A stretch of DNA of 64,000 nt from Limnohabitans sp. Its GTDB lineage: Bacteria; Pseudomonadota; Gammaproteobacteria; Burkholderiales; Burkholderiaceae_C. The notes beneath the pieces were generated by a model. That model had not been told where the DNA came from, searched no databases, and was given only the letters and a program-made list of their open reading frames with translations. Below are positions 35,822 to 45,433 of the stretch, piece after piece (the stretch's first letter is position 1; each line of letters opens with the position of its first letter). The stretch lies in assembly GCF_030158565.1 (NCBI RefSeq), contig NZ_JAOASQ010000006.1, positions 1,921 through 65,920 of the forward strand, written 5' to 3'. A program made the translations under genes and the position numbers.

Positions 35822-36430
35822 TCAGTTCAGGCCTCCGTAGTTCTCTTCACGGATGATGCGGGGTGTGATTTCACGGGGCTCGATGCTCACGGGCTCGTAC
35901 ACCACACGCTTGCGTTCGGCGTCGTAACGCATTTCGACGTGACCCGACAGCGGGAAGTCTTTGCGGAACGGGTGACCGATGAAGCCATAGTCGGTCAGGA
36001 TGCGGCGCAGGTCGTTGTGACCTTCGAACACGATGCCAAACAAGTCAAAGGCTTCGCGCTCGTACCAGTTGGCAGAGTTCCACAAATCGTTGACCGAAGC
36101 TACCAAAGGCAGATCGTCATCAGGGCACAGCACCTTGACGCGCACGCGCTGGTTCAGGCTGACCGACAGCAAGTGCACGGTCACGCCGAAACGCGGGCCG
36201 TCGGTGCCGACTTCGCGGTAAGCGGAATAGTCCACACCCGCCAAGTCGATGAGTTGTTCAAATTTGCACCCTGCTGCATCGCGCAGGGTTTGCATGACGC
36301 TCAGGTAATGGGCTGCGTTGACATGCACCGTCACTTCGCCCAGAGCGATGGTGATGCGCGCAACGCGCTCACCCAGCGCAGCGGCCAGGGTGTCTTGCAG
36401 GTCTTCGGGGCGAATGGCGAAATCGGTCAT
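35822..36430 (-). CDS. nuoC: NADH-quinone oxidoreductase subunit C
   Basis: The 30-kDa subunit, 202 residues, separate from nuoD (not fused as in E. coli). [13 protein letters not shown] and the signature [46 protein letters not shown] are conserved. I use ATG 36430 ([10 protein letters not shown]), 13 bases after nuoB; the longer track start lies inside nuoB. Confidence 0.96.
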   Translation of the reverse strand: MTDFAIRPEDLQDTLAAALGERVARITIALGEVTVHVNAAHYLSVMQTLRDAAGCKFEQLIDLAGVDYSAYREVGTDGPRFGVTVHLLSVSLNQRVRVKVLCPDDDLPLVASVNDLWNSANWYEREAFDLFGIVFEGHNDLRRILTDYGFIGHPFRKDFPLSGHVEMRYDAERKRVVYEPVSIEPREITPRIIREENYGGLN

Positions 36431-36443
36431 CGTCGTCTTCCCC

Positions 36444-36923
36444 TCAAACACGCGCAATGGTGTGTGTGCGGCGGATCTTCTGCTGCAATTGGATGATGCC
36501 GTAGATCAAGGCTTCGGCCGTGGGCGGGCAACCTGGCACATACACGTCCACCGGCACCACCCGGTCGCAACCCCGCACCACCGAATAGCTGTAGTGGTAG
36601 TAACCACCGCCGTTGGCGCACGAACCCATCGAGATGACCCAGCGCGGCTCGGACATCTGGTCGTAGACCTTGCGCAGGGCAGGCGCCATCTTGTTGCACA
36701 GCGTGCCGGCCACGATCATCAGATCGGACTGGCGGGGACTGGCGCGAAAAACCTCGGCGCCAAAGCGACCGAGGTCATAACGGGCTGCCGCCGCATGCAT
36801 CATTTCGACCGCGCAGCAGGCCAGACCAAACGTCATGGGCCAGAGCGAGCCGGTCTTGGCCCAATTCACCACCGAGTCGTAACTCGTGGTGATGAAGCCT
36901 TCTTTCATCACGCCTTCAATCAT
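36444..36923 (-). CDS. nuoB: NADH-quinone oxidoreductase subunit B
   Basis: A 159-residue subunit carrying cluster N2, the last electron carrier before quinone. Ligands are the tandem cysteines of [12 protein letters not shown] plus cysteines in [10 protein letters not shown] and [29 protein letters not shown] is conserved. It lies 44 bases after nuoA. Confidence 0.97.
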   Translation of the reverse strand: MIEGVMKEGFITTSYDSVVNWAKTGSLWPMTFGLACCAVEMMHAAAARYDLGRFGAEVFRASPRQSDLMIVAGTLCNKMAPALRKVYDQMSEPRWVISMGSCANGGGYYHYSYSVVRGCDRVVPVDVYVPGCPPTAEALIYGIIQLQQKIRRTHTIARV

Positions 36924-36967
36924 TTTTTATCCTCAAGCAGGCTGAATGCTGTTGTCAATGCGGACCA

Positions 36968-37327
36968 TCATTCCCAGTCCAGGGCGCCTTTTTTCCATTC
37001 GTAGACAAAGCCCACGACCAGAATGGCCAAGAAAATTACGACGGCCACAAAGCCAGCGACACCGACTTCCTTGAGCGCCACCGCCCAGGGAAACAGGAAG
37101 GCGATTTCCAGATCGAACAAGATGAACAAAATGGCCACCAGGTAGTAGCGCACATCGAACTTCATGCGGGCGTCTTCGAAGGCCTCGAAGCCGCATTCAT
37201 AAGGGGAGTTTTTTTCCGCATCAGGTCGGTTGGGGCCGAGGATGTAACCCAAAACCTGGGGAATGATGCCGACAGCGATGCCGACCAAAATGAACAAGAG
37301 AATGGGGAGGTATTGGTCGAGGTTCAT
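36968..37327 (-). CDS. nuoA: NADH-quinone oxidoreductase subunit A
   Basis: A 119-residue three-helix membrane subunit opening the nuo operon. Conserved elements are the loop [45 protein letters not shown], with the Cys of the active/deactive loop, and acidic residues in helix 2. It lies 64 bases downstream of tRNA-Leu, which may share its transcript. Confidence 0.97.
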   Translation of the reverse strand: MNLDQYLPILLFILVGIAVGIIPQVLGYILGPNRPDAEKNSPYECGFEAFEDARMKFDVRYYLVAILFILFDLEIAFLFPWAVALKEVGVAGFVAVVIFLAILVVGFVYEWKKGALDWE

Positions 37328-37356
37328 CTTGAGACTGCCGGTATTACCGAATGAAC

Positions 37357-37379
37357 AGCCCGGGCCTTGAGCCCGGGCT
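37357..37379. promoter_or_regulatory. Strong hairpin between tRNA-Leu and nuoA
   Basis: AGCCCGGG-CCTTGAG-CCCGGGCT is a perfect 8-bp GC-rich stem. A T-run (TTTTCT) follows only on the plus strand, where no gene needs ending. On the nuo strand it would be a leader hairpin or a tRNA 3' processing boundary rather than a terminator. Confidence 0.6.
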
Positions 37380-37391
37380 TTTCTGATTGTC

Positions 37392-37476
37392 TGGTGCCGT
37401 CGGCGAGACTCGAACTCGCACAGCTTTCGCCACTACCCCCTCAAGATAGCGTGTCTACCAATTTCACCACGACGGC
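37392..37476 (-). tRNA. tRNA-Leu (anticodon GAG)
   Basis: Read on the minus strand the gene begins GCCGTCGTGGTGAAATTGGT and ends with GACGGCACCA. The 7-bp acceptor stem closes perfectly and CCA is encoded. The anticodon arm is CTATC-TTGAGGG-GGTAG, giving anticodon GAG for CUC/CUU leucine codons. A long variable arm and the T-loop GTTCGAGTC are present, as expected for a class II tRNA of 85 bases. Confidence 0.97.
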
Positions 37477-37554
37477 GGGATGCATTGTCCAGATGGCTTG
37501 AGGAAAGCATGTCACCACACTTTTTGCTCTCCGGACAATCCCGAATTCTACTCT

Positions 37555-37576
37555 GAAAACAGGGTCATTTCCCTGT
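37555..37576 (-). terminator. Weak intrinsic terminator or attenuator after secG
   Basis: On the minus strand, ACAGGG-AAATGA-CCCTGT is followed by TTTTC, 45 bases past the secG stop. The stem is six pairs and the T-run is short, so leakage into tRNA-Leu and nuo is likely. Confidence 0.4.
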
Positions 37577-37620
37577 CAAATCTCGGAAATTTGTGCACAG
37601 CAACAAAGCTGAGCTGAAGC

Positions 37621-37983
37621 TTACTTGGCAGGTGCTGCCGGTGCGTTGCCAGGAATCTGCGAGGCGGTGCTGTTGTCCGCCGCGGGCGCTGCAGGCGCAC
37701 TCACAGCCGCGCCTTCGAGCACACTGCCGGATGCAGCTGCCGGACGGTTGTTGCCCAGATATGCCAGGAGCAATGTGCAAACAAAGAAAACACCAGCCAG
37801 CACAGCCGTTGTGCGCGACAGGAAGTTGGCGCCACCGGTAGCGCCAAACAAGCTGCCCGAACCACCGCTGCCGAAAGCCGCACCCATGTCTGCGCCTTTG
37901 CCGTGCTGCACCAGGATCAAGCCGATCATGGCCAAAGCAGACATCATTTGCACCACCAAAATCACGGTCATCAAAAAGCTCAT
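37621..37983 (-). CDS. secG: Preprotein translocase subunit SecG
   Basis: A 120-residue two-helix partner of SecYE in the inner membrane. The first helix is TVILVVQMMSALAMIGLILVQHGKGADMG, followed by the family signature GAAFGSGGSGSLFGATGGANFLSRTTAVLAGVFF and the second helix. The C-terminal tail is Ala/Pro-rich. I chose ATG 37983 (MSFLMTVIL). It lies 31 bases after tpiA. Confidence 0.96.
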   Translation of the reverse strand: MSFLMTVILVVQMMSALAMIGLILVQHGKGADMGAAFGSGGSGSLFGATGGANFLSRTTAVLAGVFFVCTLLLAYLGNNRPAAASGSVLEGAAVSAPAAPAADNSTASQIPGNAPAAPAK

Positions 37984-38014
37984 CTTTTTCTCTCCAAAAT
38001 CAATCTTCAAAATC

Positions 38015-38761
38015 TCAGCGGGACGCTGAATTCAAAATAGTCAAAAAATCATCCGCCTGCAAGGCCGCGCCCCCCACCAAGCCACCATCAATATCAGGCT
38101 GAGCCAGCAAGGTCGCCGCATTCACCGCATTCATGCTGCCGCCATACAGGATGGCAATCCGATCAGCTTGCGAACTGGCCGCCTGCAGCTGCTTGCGCAG
38201 CAAGGCGTGAACAGCCTGTGCCTGCTCGGGCGCAGCGGTCAAGCCCGTACCAATCGCCCAGACAGGCTCATAAGCCACCACGATCTCACTGATGCAATGC
38301 CCATTGGCGTGGATCACAGCAGCCAATTGGCGCTTGACCACGGCTTCAGTTTGGCCTGCTTCGCGCTCGGCCTGCGTTTCACCCACACACACAATGGGAG
38401 TGATCCCAGCTGACAGGGCACGCTGCGCCTTGACGGCCACCAACGCATCGGTTTCCGAATGGTATTGGCGACGTTCTGAATGACCAACGATGCAGTAACG
38501 CACCCCAAAGTCCTGCAACATGGTGGCTGACACTTCGCCGGTGTAGGCCCCTGCTTCATGGGCCGACACATCTTGCGCACCCCAGGCCACAGGCGAGTCG
38601 GCCAAAAGCGTTTGCATCTGCGCCAAATAAGGCGCAGGCACACACACCGCAGCACGGCATGTCACACCGGACAACCCCGATTGAATGGCTTCCAGCAAGG
38701 CTGAATTGGTGCGCAGGCCACCATTCATCTTCCAGTTGCCAACAATCAGTTTGCTTTTCAT
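38015..38761 (-). CDS. tpiA: Triosephosphate isomerase
   Basis: A 248-residue TIM barrel interconverting dihydroxyacetone phosphate and glyceraldehyde 3-phosphate. The active-site Lys is in VGNWKMNGG, the His in [12 protein letters not shown], the Glu in [13 protein letters not shown], and the phosphate loop is [12 protein letters not shown]. Its ATG 38761 overlaps the oxidoreductase stop by four bases; the longer track ORF reads into that gene. Confidence 0.97.
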   Translation of the reverse strand: MKSKLIVGNWKMNGGLRTNSALLEAIQSGLSGVTCRAAVCVPAPYLAQMQTLLADSPVAWGAQDVSAHEAGAYTGEVSATMLQDFGVRYCIVGHSERRQYHSETDALVAVKAQRALSAGITPIVCVGETQAEREAGQTEAVVKRQLAAVIHANGHCISEIVVAYEPVWAIGTGLTAAPEQAQAVHALLRKQLQAASSQADRIAILYGGSMNAVNAATLLAQPDIDGGLVGGAALQADDFLTILNSASR

Positions 38762-39777
38762 GCCGGCATCCAAGTCAGAACAATCTTGCCCACGTGTTGG
38801 TTGGATTCCATCAGGGCGTGCGCCTGGGCTGCACCAGAGGACAAACCACCACCGGCTTGTGTCGCAGCGAACACGCTGTGAATCACCGGTTTGATGCGTC
38901 CCGATGCCAGAGCAGGCCACACGTTTTCGCGCAAAGCGCGAGCGATGGCCCCCTTGAACTCGATCGGACGTGGACGCAAGGTGGAGCCTGTGATGGTCAA
39001 GCGACGACGCAACACCAGGCCCGCGTTGAAGCCACTGTCCAGACCGCCTTGTACCGCGATGATGACCAAGCGACCGTCTTCGGCCAAAGCCTCAACCTCA
39101 CGCGCCACATAGTCGCCAGCGACCATGTCCAAAATCACATCCACGCCTGCCCCGTCGGTCAGGCGCTTGGCCTCGGCGACGAAGTCGGTGGTTTTGTAAT
39201 TGATGGCGTGGTCCGCACCCAAAGCCAAGCAGGCTTGGCATTTGTCGTCCGATCCCGCCGTCACGATCACGGTGGCCCCTGCGGCCTTGGCCATCTGGAT
39301 GGCCGTGACGCCAATACCGCTGGAGCCGCCCTGAATGAGCAAGGTCTCGCCCGCTTGCAGATGCCCGCGGTCAAACACATTGCTCCAGACGGTGAAGAAA
39401 GTCTCGGGCAGCGAAGCGGCTTCGATGTCGGTCAAGCCCTTGGGCACAGGCAGGCACTGGGCCACCGGTGCCACACAAAGCTCGGCGTAACCGCCACCAG
39501 CCACCAAAGCACACACCCGATCGCCCACAGAAAAACCGGATGCGGCCATGGCCAGGGCATCGCCCGCCACCACCACACCAGCCACTTCCAGGCCCGGAAT
39601 GTCCGAAGCACCGGGCGGCACAGGGTACAGGCCTTTGCGTTGCAAGACATCGGGACGATTGACCCCGCTGGCTGACACGCGGATGAGCAACTCCCCTGCC
39701 CCGGCAACCGGGTCAGGGCGTTGTGCAGGCACCAGCACCTCGGGGGCGCCAGGACTTTGAATTTCAATGACGTTCAT
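38758..39777 (-). CDS. NAD(P)H:quinone oxidoreductase, zinc-free MDR family (PIG3/Qor-like)
   Basis: A 339-residue medium-chain dehydrogenase/reductase. It has [32 protein letters not shown] and a nucleotide-binding loop [30 protein letters not shown]. The structural and catalytic zinc cysteines of alcohol dehydrogenases are missing, which fits the quinone reductase branch. [10 protein letters not shown] and the C-terminal HVGKIVLTW are typical of the PIG3-like subgroup. It lies between pnp and tpiA, a conserved betaproteobacterial order. Confidence 0.92.
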   Translation of the reverse strand: MNVIEIQSPGAPEVLVPAQRPDPVAGAGELLIRVSASGVNRPDVLQRKGLYPVPPGASDIPGLEVAGVVVAGDALAMAASGFSVGDRVCALVAGGGYAELCVAPVAQCLPVPKGLTDIEAASLPETFFTVWSNVFDRGHLQAGETLLIQGGSSGIGVTAIQMAKAAGATVIVTAGSDDKCQACLALGADHAINYKTTDFVAEAKRLTDGAGVDVILDMVAGDYVAREVEALAEDGRLVIIAVQGGLDSGFNAGLVLRRRLTITGSTLRPRPIEFKGAIARALRENVWPALASGRIKPVIHSVFAATQAGGGLSSGAAQAHALMESNQHVGKIVLTWMPA

Positions 39778-39836
39778 GAAGCAATGCTCGGTTGGAATCC
39801 AGAACGGGTGACCTCCGGGCCACCCGCAGCCCTTGA

Positions 39837-41942
39837 TCAGCCCTGAGCAGGACGGTCCAACAAAGCCTTCATCGACAACTTGATGCGGCCTTTTTCGTCG
39901 GTTTCCATGACCTTGACCTTGACGATCTGGCCTTCGCTCAGGTAGTCGGTGACCTTCTCAACGCGCTCGTGAGCGATCTGGCTGATGTGCAGCAGACCGT
40001 CTTTGCCGGGCAACAGGTTGATCAGGGCACCGAAGTCCAGGATCTTGGTCACTGGGCCTTCGTAGACCTTGCCGATTTCGACTTCGGCGGTGATCTGCTC
40101 GATGCGCTTCTTGGCGATATCAGCCTTCTCGCCGTCGGTGGCAGCGATGGTGATCGTGCCGTCTTCAGCGATGTTGATCTGGCAACCGGTCTCTTCGGTC
40201 AGGGCGCGGATGGTGGCGCCGCCCTTGCCGATCACGTCACGGATTTTCTCGGGGTTGATCTTCATGGTGAAGAGCTTGGGTGCGAAATCAGACACTTCGG
40301 TGTTGGCTTCGCTCATCGCTTCTTGCATCTTGCCCAGAATGTGCATGCGGGCTTCTTTGGCTTGGGCCAAAGCGACTTGCATGATTTCCTTGGTGATGCC
40401 CTGGATCTTGATGTCCATCTGCAAAGCAGTGATGCCGTTGGTGGTACCAGCCACCTTGAAGTCCATGTCACCCAGGTGGTCTTCGTCACCCAAGATGTCG
40501 GTCAACACCGCAAAGCGGTTGTCTTCCTTGATCAGGCCCATGGCGATACCGGCCACGTGGGCTTTCATCGGCACACCCGCGTCCATCATCGACAGGCAGC
40601 CGCCGCAGACCGAAGCCATGGACGACGAGCCGTTCGATTCGGTGATCTCGGACACCACCCGCACGGTGTAGGGGAACTCTTCTTTGCTCGGCAGCACAGC
40701 GGCCAAAGCACGCTTGGCCAGACGGCCGTGGCCGATTTCGCGGCGCTTGGTCGAGCCCATGCGGCCCACTTCGCCGGTGGCAAAGGGAGGCATGTTGTAG
40801 TGGAACATGAAGCGGTCTTCGAACTCGCCAGCCAACGCGTCGATGCGCTGTGCGTCGCGCTCGGTGCCCAGGGTGGTGATCACCAAAGCCTGGGTTTCAC
40901 CACGTGTGAACAAGGCCGAGCCGTGTGTGCGAGGCAGCACGCTGTTGCGGATTTCGATGGGGCGCACAGTGCGTGTGTCGCGGCCGTCGATGCGGGGCTC
41001 ACCCGCCAAAATCTGGCTGCGCACGATGCGTGCTTCGATTTCGAACATCAGGCCGTCGAGCTTGACGCTGTCGAAGGCGACGCCCTCTTCGGCCAAAGCG
41101 ACTTTGACCGAAGCGTAGGCTTCGCGGCAAGCGTGTGTGCGGGCTTGCTTGTTGCGGATCTGGTAGGCAGCACGCAGTTTTTCTTCGGCGAGTGTTGCCA
41201 GCTTGGCTTCAAAAGCGGTGTCGCGGGCAGGCGCTTGCCAGTCCCACACAGGCTTGCCAGCTTCGCGCACCAGCTCGTGGATGGCGTTGATGGCGGTCTG
41301 GCTTTGCTCGTGACCATAGACCACGGCGCCCAACATGATTTCTTCGGACAGTTGCAGGGCTTCGGATTCGACCATCAGCACAGCGGCTTCGGTACCGGCC
41401 ACCACCAAATCCATCACGCTGTCTTTGCGCTGGGTCTGGCCGGGGTTCAGGACGTATTCGCCATTGATGTAGCCCACGCGCGCGGCGCCGATGGGGCCGT
41501 TGAACGGGATGCCCGAGATGGACAAAGCGGCAGACACAGCGATCATCGCAGCGATGTCGGCGTCAACTTCAGGGTTCAAGGACACGGTGTGGATGACCAC
41601 GTGCACGTCGTTGTAGAAACCTTCGGGGAACAGAGGACGGATCGGGCGGTCGATCAGACGGCTGGTCAGGGTCTCGTGCTCGCTGGGCTTGGCTTCACGC
41701 TTGAAGAAGCTGCCGGGTATCTTGCCTGCAGCGTAGGTCTTCTCGATGTAATCGACAGTCAGCGGGAAAAAGTCTTGACCGGCTTTGGCGATCTTGGAAC
41801 CCACGACGGTGGCCAGCACCACGGTGCCTTCCATGTCGAGCAGCACGGCGCCGCCGGCTTGGCGAGCGACTTCGCCGGTTTCCATCTTGACCGTGTGCTG
41901 GCCCCACTGGAAGGTTTTGGTGACTTTATTGAAAATGGACAT
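39837..41942 (-). CDS. pnp: Polyribonucleotide nucleotidyltransferase (PNPase)
   Basis: A 701-residue phosphorolytic 3'-5' exoribonuclease of the RNA degradosome. Two RNase PH domains are present ([35 protein letters not shown] in the first; [17 protein letters not shown] and [25 protein letters not shown] in the second). A KH domain ([25 protein letters not shown]) and an S1 domain ([31 protein letters not shown]) complete it. I use ATG 41942 ([10 protein letters not shown]); the upstream extension reads leader sequence. A 210-base leader with a terminator-like hairpin separates it from rpsO, as in E. coli. Confidence 0.97.
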   Translation of the reverse strand: MSIFNKVTKTFQWGQHTVKMETGEVARQAGGAVLLDMEGTVVLATVVGSKIAKAGQDFFPLTVDYIEKTYAAGKIPGSFFKREAKPSEHETLTSRLIDRPIRPLFPEGFYNDVHVVIHTVSLNPEVDADIAAMIAVSAALSISGIPFNGPIGAARVGYINGEYVLNPGQTQRKDSVMDLVVAGTEAAVLMVESEALQLSEEIMLGAVVYGHEQSQTAINAIHELVREAGKPVWDWQAPARDTAFEAKLATLAEEKLRAAYQIRNKQARTHACREAYASVKVALAEEGVAFDSVKLDGLMFEIEARIVRSQILAGEPRIDGRDTRTVRPIEIRNSVLPRTHGSALFTRGETQALVITTLGTERDAQRIDALAGEFEDRFMFHYNMPPFATGEVGRMGSTKRREIGHGRLAKRALAAVLPSKEEFPYTVRVVSEITESNGSSSMASVCGGCLSMMDAGVPMKAHVAGIAMGLIKEDNRFAVLTDILGDEDHLGDMDFKVAGTTNGITALQMDIKIQGITKEIMQVALAQAKEARMHILGKMQEAMSEANTEVSDFAPKLFTMKINPEKIRDVIGKGGATIRALTEETGCQINIAEDGTITIAATDGEKADIAKKRIEQITAEVEIGKVYEGPVTKILDFGALINLLPGKDGLLHISQIAHERVEKVTDYLSEGQIVKVKVMETDEKGRIKLSMKALLDRPAQG

Positions 41943-42093
41943 GTTCAGAACTCCTGAAAACAAAAGCGCATGAGGCTGCACTGTGAGCCCGGAAGTTGAC
42001 GCTCTGAACTCGATGCCATTCCACAAAACCTTGACTCAAAAGCCTTGTGGAATGACACAGCGCGGGTTCTTTGTGACAAATTCCGACTGAAAA

Positions 42094-42137
42094 AAAGAAT
42101 AAAGCGCCTGAGCTAGTGAACTAACTCAGGCGCTTTT
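42094..42137 (-). terminator. rpsO-pnp intergenic terminator
   Basis: On the minus strand, AAGCGCCTGAGTTAGTTCAC followed by TAGCTCAGGCGCTTT forms an 11-bp stem, followed by ATTCTTTTTTT. It lies 15 bases past the rpsO stop. Partial read-through to pnp is the usual arrangement. Confidence 0.9.
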
Positions 42138-42152
42138 CATCTGGAGAGACGA

Positions 42153-42419
42153 TTACTTACGCAGGCCAAGCTTGGCGATCAGCGCAACGTAACGGTCAGC
42201 ATCACGGGACTTGAGGTAGTCCAGCAGTTTGCGGCGACGGCTCACCATGCGCAGCAGACCGCGGCGACCGTGATGGTCTTTGGCGTGTGTTTTGAAGTGA
42301 GGTGTCAGCTCGTTGATGCGGGCTGTCAGCAAAGCCACTTGGACTTCTGGGGAGCCAGTGTCGTTGGCAGCACGTGCGTTGGCCTTGACGACCTCGGCCT
42401 TGATTGAAGATGCAATCAT
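42153..42419 (-). CDS. rpsO: 30S ribosomal protein S15
   Basis: An 88-residue primary 16S rRNA-binding protein. The conserved core is present: [52 protein letters not shown]. Length is normal. It is followed by an intrinsic terminator and pnp. A perfect TATAAT lies about 110 bases upstream. Confidence 0.98.
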   Translation of the reverse strand: MIASSIKAEVVKANARAANDTGSPEVQVALLTARINELTPHFKTHAKDHHGRRGLLRMVSRRRKLLDYLKSRDADRYVALIAKLGLRK

Positions 42420-42530
42420 GGTATTTCCTTGTTTTTCGCCGGATTCTTGAGGAATTTCAGCGGGTTAATGACTTGCGCCAACGGCCGGAAAAGCTATTGG
42501 CGTGCGCTTTGCAAATCGCAAAACAGGAGA

Positions 42531-42536
42531 ATTATA
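42531..42536 (-). promoter_or_regulatory. -10 element of the rpsO promoter
   Basis: On the minus strand GGGCTATAATTC holds a perfect TATAAT. With a 17-base spacer the -35 would fall at 42554-42559 (GTCCAG), a poor match inside a decayed class B repeat copy. Confidence 0.6.
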
Positions 42537-42546
42537 GCCCGTAATC

Positions 42547-42800
42547 GCTCACCCTGGACTTGATCCTCCCCCAGTCTCCCCGGACCGCCCCCCCTTGCCA
42601 CCCCCAACCACAGCCATTTGTCACCCCTTGTCACCGCCCCCTTGTCACCGCCCCCTTATCACGCCCGCCCCCTTATCACGCCCGCCCCCTTGTCACACCC
42701 GACCACCTCCCCTTGTCACATCCGACCACCTCCCCTTGTCACCCCGGACTTGATCCGGGGTCCATGCAGCTGCACTGGATGCCGGGTCAAGCCCGGCATG
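42547..42800. repeat. Class B repeat field with nested tandem doublets
   Basis: A decayed copy (42547-42566) starts the field. Then come three successive exact or near-exact doublets, each beginning TTRTCAC: 14 bp twice (42628-42655), 17 bp twice (42656-42689), 23 bp twice (42690-42735). They lead into a full copy TTGTCACCCCGGACTTGATC then CGGGGTCCATG (42736 on). A second hairpin TGCCGGG-TCAAG-CCCGGCA ends the field. No gene is seen in this gap. Confidence 0.9.
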
Positions 42801-42891
42801 ACAAGCTGCACCCGAAAATGGCATTCAAAGGGTTTTCACCCTGCAAGTTCACAAGACAAATCCCTAAAGTGAAGGCAAAGGAGCCATTTGC

Positions 42892-43866
42892 ATGAAACTG
42901 TCTTTCACTCAAACTTTGTCCAGCGCCCTGCTGATTGGTTTATCAGTCTTGCACGGCCCCAGCGCCATGGCCCAGACCTACCCCGCCAAACCCATTCGGC
43001 TGGTGGTCACCTTCCCTGCAGGCGGCGCGCCCGACATTTTGGCCCGGCTCTTCAGCGAAAAAGCCCAACTGGGCCAACCCGTCATCATCGACAACAAACC
43101 CGGCGCGGGCGGCAACATCGGAGCCGACATCGTGGCCAAGTCCCCAGGCGACGGCTACACCATGGTCATGGGCACGGTCGGCACCCACTCCATCAACGGG
43201 GCGCTCTACGACAAGATGCCCTACGACATGGTGAAGAACTTCTCCCCCATCTCGCTGGTCGCCTCGGCGCCCAACCTGCTGGTGGTCAACAACGACCTGC
43301 CCGTCAAAAGCGTGCCCGAGCTGATCGCCTACATGAAGGCCAACCCCAACAAACTGTCGTTTGGCTCGCCGGGCACCGGCACCTCGGTGCACGTCTCGGG
43401 TGAGTTATTCAAGTCCATGACCGGCACCAGCATGACGCACGTGCCCTACAAAGGCCGCCAGTTTGCCATCCCTGACCTGGTGGGCGGCAGCATCCAGCTC
43501 ATGTTCGACAACATGCCCTCGGCCCTGCCCATGGCCCGCGAAGGCAAGATCCGCGCACTGGCCCAAACCACCGCCAAACGCTCCCCCGCCGCGCCCGATG
43601 TGCCCACCATGGCCGAATTTGTGCCCGGCTTCGAGGCCACCACCTGGTTTGCCCTGTTTGCACCGGCCAACGTGCCCAAGCCGGTCATCGACAAACTCAA
43701 CGCCGAAGTCGTGCGCGTCTTCCGCCTGCCCGAGGTTCAGGACCGCCTGAAAACCCTGGGCCTGGACCCGGTTCTGTCCACGCCCGAAGAATTGGCCAAA
43801 TACCAAGCGGTTGAAATCGCCAAATGGGCCAAGGTGGTCAAGGAGTCCGGGGCCAAGGCGGAGTGA
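42892..43866 (+). CDS. Bug-family periplasmic solute-binding protein (TTT receptor)
   Basis: A 324-residue orphan TctC-type receptor. The signal peptide (MKLSFTQTLSSALLIGLSVLHGPSAMA) is followed by QTYPAKPIRLVVTFPAGGAPDILARLF. THVPYKGRQFAIPDLVGGSIQLMFDNMPSALP is the characteristic ligand-pocket region. Here RQFA replaces the more usual GAGPA, which may alter specificity. An AAAGGAG site precedes the ATG. No TctAB genes are close. It is convergent with the aminotransferase gene. Confidence 0.92.
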   Translation: MKLSFTQTLSSALLIGLSVLHGPSAMAQTYPAKPIRLVVTFPAGGAPDILARLFSEKAQLGQPVIIDNKPGAGGNIGADIVAKSPGDGYTMVMGTVGTHSINGALYDKMPYDMVKNFSPISLVASAPNLLVVNNDLPVKSVPELIAYMKANPNKLSFGSPGTGTSVHVSGELFKSMTGTSMTHVPYKGRQFAIPDLVGGSIQLMFDNMPSALPMAREGKIRALAQTTAKRSPAAPDVPTMAEFVPGFEATTWFALFAPANVPKPVIDKLNAEVVRVFRLPEVQDRLKTLGLDPVLSTPEELAKYQAVEIAKWAKVVKESGAKAE

Positions 43867-43881
43867 CCCTGGCTCTGAGGC

Positions 43882-45063
43882 TCAAGCGGCAGCCAGCCAG
43901 CCCTTGAGCCGCTCCCCCCCCTGGGCCAAGCGGCTCAGGTCTTTGGACGCAAAGCACCAACGCAGCCAGCCTGCGGCCTCGGGCGCAAAAGCTTCGCCCG
44001 GGGCCAGGCCCAAGCCAGCTTCAGCCACCAGTCGTTTGGCCGTCAGCACCGCATCGGGGTGACCTTCGAGCCTGAAAAATGCGTACATGCCGCCTTGGGC
44101 AGGCGCCACTTGCACGCCTGGCACGGCTTGCAGCAGGGGCACCAGGGTGTCGCGGCAGGCTTTGAGATGCGCCACCACACGGGGCGTGATGTTTGCGGTG
44201 TTTTGCAAGGCCACCACGCCGGCGCGCTGGGTGAAGACCGAGGCACACGAGGTGTTGAACTCGATCAGCTTGCCCATGTGCGGCGTCATGGCCTCGGGCA
44301 TGACCAGCCAGCCCAGGCGCCAGCCGGTCATCAAGAAGCTCTTGGAAAAGCTGTGCACCACGACCAAGCGTTCGTCGGGCTCGGCCACATCCAAAAATGA
44401 AGGCGCGCAGCCGTTGGCGGTGTCGGCTTCGTGATACAGGCGCTCGTACACCTCATCGGCCAGCACCCAGGTGCCGGTGGCGCGGCAGTGCGCCAGGATC
44501 TCGGCTTGTTCGGCGCGGCTGAGCGTCCAGCCCGTGGGGTTGTTGGGCGAGTTGACGATGAGCATGCGGGTGGCGGACGTGATGGCGGCTTTGAGCGCGG
44601 CCATGTCGAGCTGCCATTGGCCATTCACCGGGCGCAGGGCCACGCATTTCAAATTGGCGCCCATCACCAGCGCCTGGGCGGTCAGATTGGGCCACACGGG
44701 GGTGACAGCAACCACCTCGTCACCTGCGTCGATCAGGGCTTGCGCGGCCAGCATCAATGCATTCACCCCGCCTGAAGTGATGGCGATGCGGTCGGTGCTT
44801 ATGGGGCCATGCAAGGCCGACATGTAATCCGACACGGCCTGGCGCAGCTCGGGCAGGCCCAGGTTGTGCGAATAAAACGTCTCGCCCTTTTGCATGGAAT
44901 CGATGGCGGCTTGGCGCACCACATCGGGCGTGACTTCGTCGGACTCGCCAAACCAGAAGGCCAGCACATCGGGGCGGCCCATGCCCGCGTTGGCCACTTC
45001 GCGGATGCGAGACTCTTCCAGATCGAGCACGGTCTGGCGCATGAAAGATGTTGAATGACTCAT
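43882..45063 (-). CDS. Class I/II pyridoxal-phosphate aminotransferase
   Basis: A 393-residue fold-type I aminotransferase of the AspC-like branch. ITSGGVNALMLAAQALIDAGDEVVAVTPVWPNL, VNSPNNPTGWTLSRAE (PLP-phosphate and substrate contacts), LADEVYERLYH and the Schiff-base lysine in SFSKSFLMTGWRLGWL are present, and the arginine in GWLRWCF near the C-terminus binds the substrate carboxylate. The substrate cannot be told from sequence. ATG 45063. It is divergent from the small exported protein gene. Confidence 0.91.
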   Translation of the reverse strand: MSHSTSFMRQTVLDLEESRIREVANAGMGRPDVLAFWFGESDEVTPDVVRQAAIDSMQKGETFYSHNLGLPELRQAVSDYMSALHGPISTDRIAITSGGVNALMLAAQALIDAGDEVVAVTPVWPNLTAQALVMGANLKCVALRPVNGQWQLDMAALKAAITSATRMLIVNSPNNPTGWTLSRAEQAEILAHCRATGTWVLADEVYERLYHEADTANGCAPSFLDVAEPDERLVVVHSFSKSFLMTGWRLGWLVMPEAMTPHMGKLIEFNTSCASVFTQRAGVVALQNTANITPRVVAHLKACRDTLVPLLQAVPGVQVAPAQGGMYAFFRLEGHPDAVLTAKRLVAEAGLGLAPGEAFAPEAAGWLRWCFASKDLSRLAQGGERLKGWLAAA

Positions 45064-45162
45064 GCAGTGATCCTAACGTCTTGCGCCCTGTGCATCACCA
45101 AGCGCTTGCGAAATTGAACCGCTTGACTATCATGGACAGCACAATAAAACAGGGAGAAAAAC

Positions 45163-45417
45163 ATGCGCAAACGTTGGGTATCGGCATGTGTGGGCAGCCT
45201 CGGATTGAGCCTGTGCCTGAGTGTGATGCCACTGGCCGCCAAGGACTTCACAGCCACCAGTGGGACGAAAAAAATCACCAAGCCCAAAAAAGTCAAAGCA
45301 CCCAAAATGCCCCACGACAGAAGCGGTTCAGAGAACAGCGCCCAACGCGATAAACGCTTGTTGCGCGAATGTCGGGGGCGGCCCAATGCGGGTGCCTGCG
45401 AAGGCTACGCCAACTGA
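45163..45417 (+). CDS. Small exported basic protein of unknown function
   Basis: An 84-residue protein with a signal peptide (MRKRWVSACVGSLGLSLCLSVMPLAA), a Lys-rich middle (KKITKPKKVKAPKMPHDRSG) and a C-terminal RDKRLLRECRGRPNAGACEGYAN with two cysteines that could form a disulfide in the periplasm. GGGAG lies eight bases before the ATG, and TTGACT upstream is a possible -35. I recognise the tail as a recurring ending in small Burkholderiales secreted proteins, but I know no function for it. Confidence 0.75.
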   Translation: MRKRWVSACVGSLGLSLCLSVMPLAAKDFTATSGTKKITKPKKVKAPKMPHDRSGSENSAQRDKRLLRECRGRPNAGACEGYAN

Positions 45418-45433
45418 GCTGGCCTGCGGGTGA

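Noticed and set aside
37357-37379. Terminator separating tRNA-Leu from nuoA
   Set aside because: The T-run is on the plus strand only; on the transcribed strand the hairpin has no T-run, so it was listed as a hairpin, not a terminator.
39969-41957. 662-residue plus-strand ORF
   Set aside because: Antisense shadow of pnp caused by codon bias; no family features.
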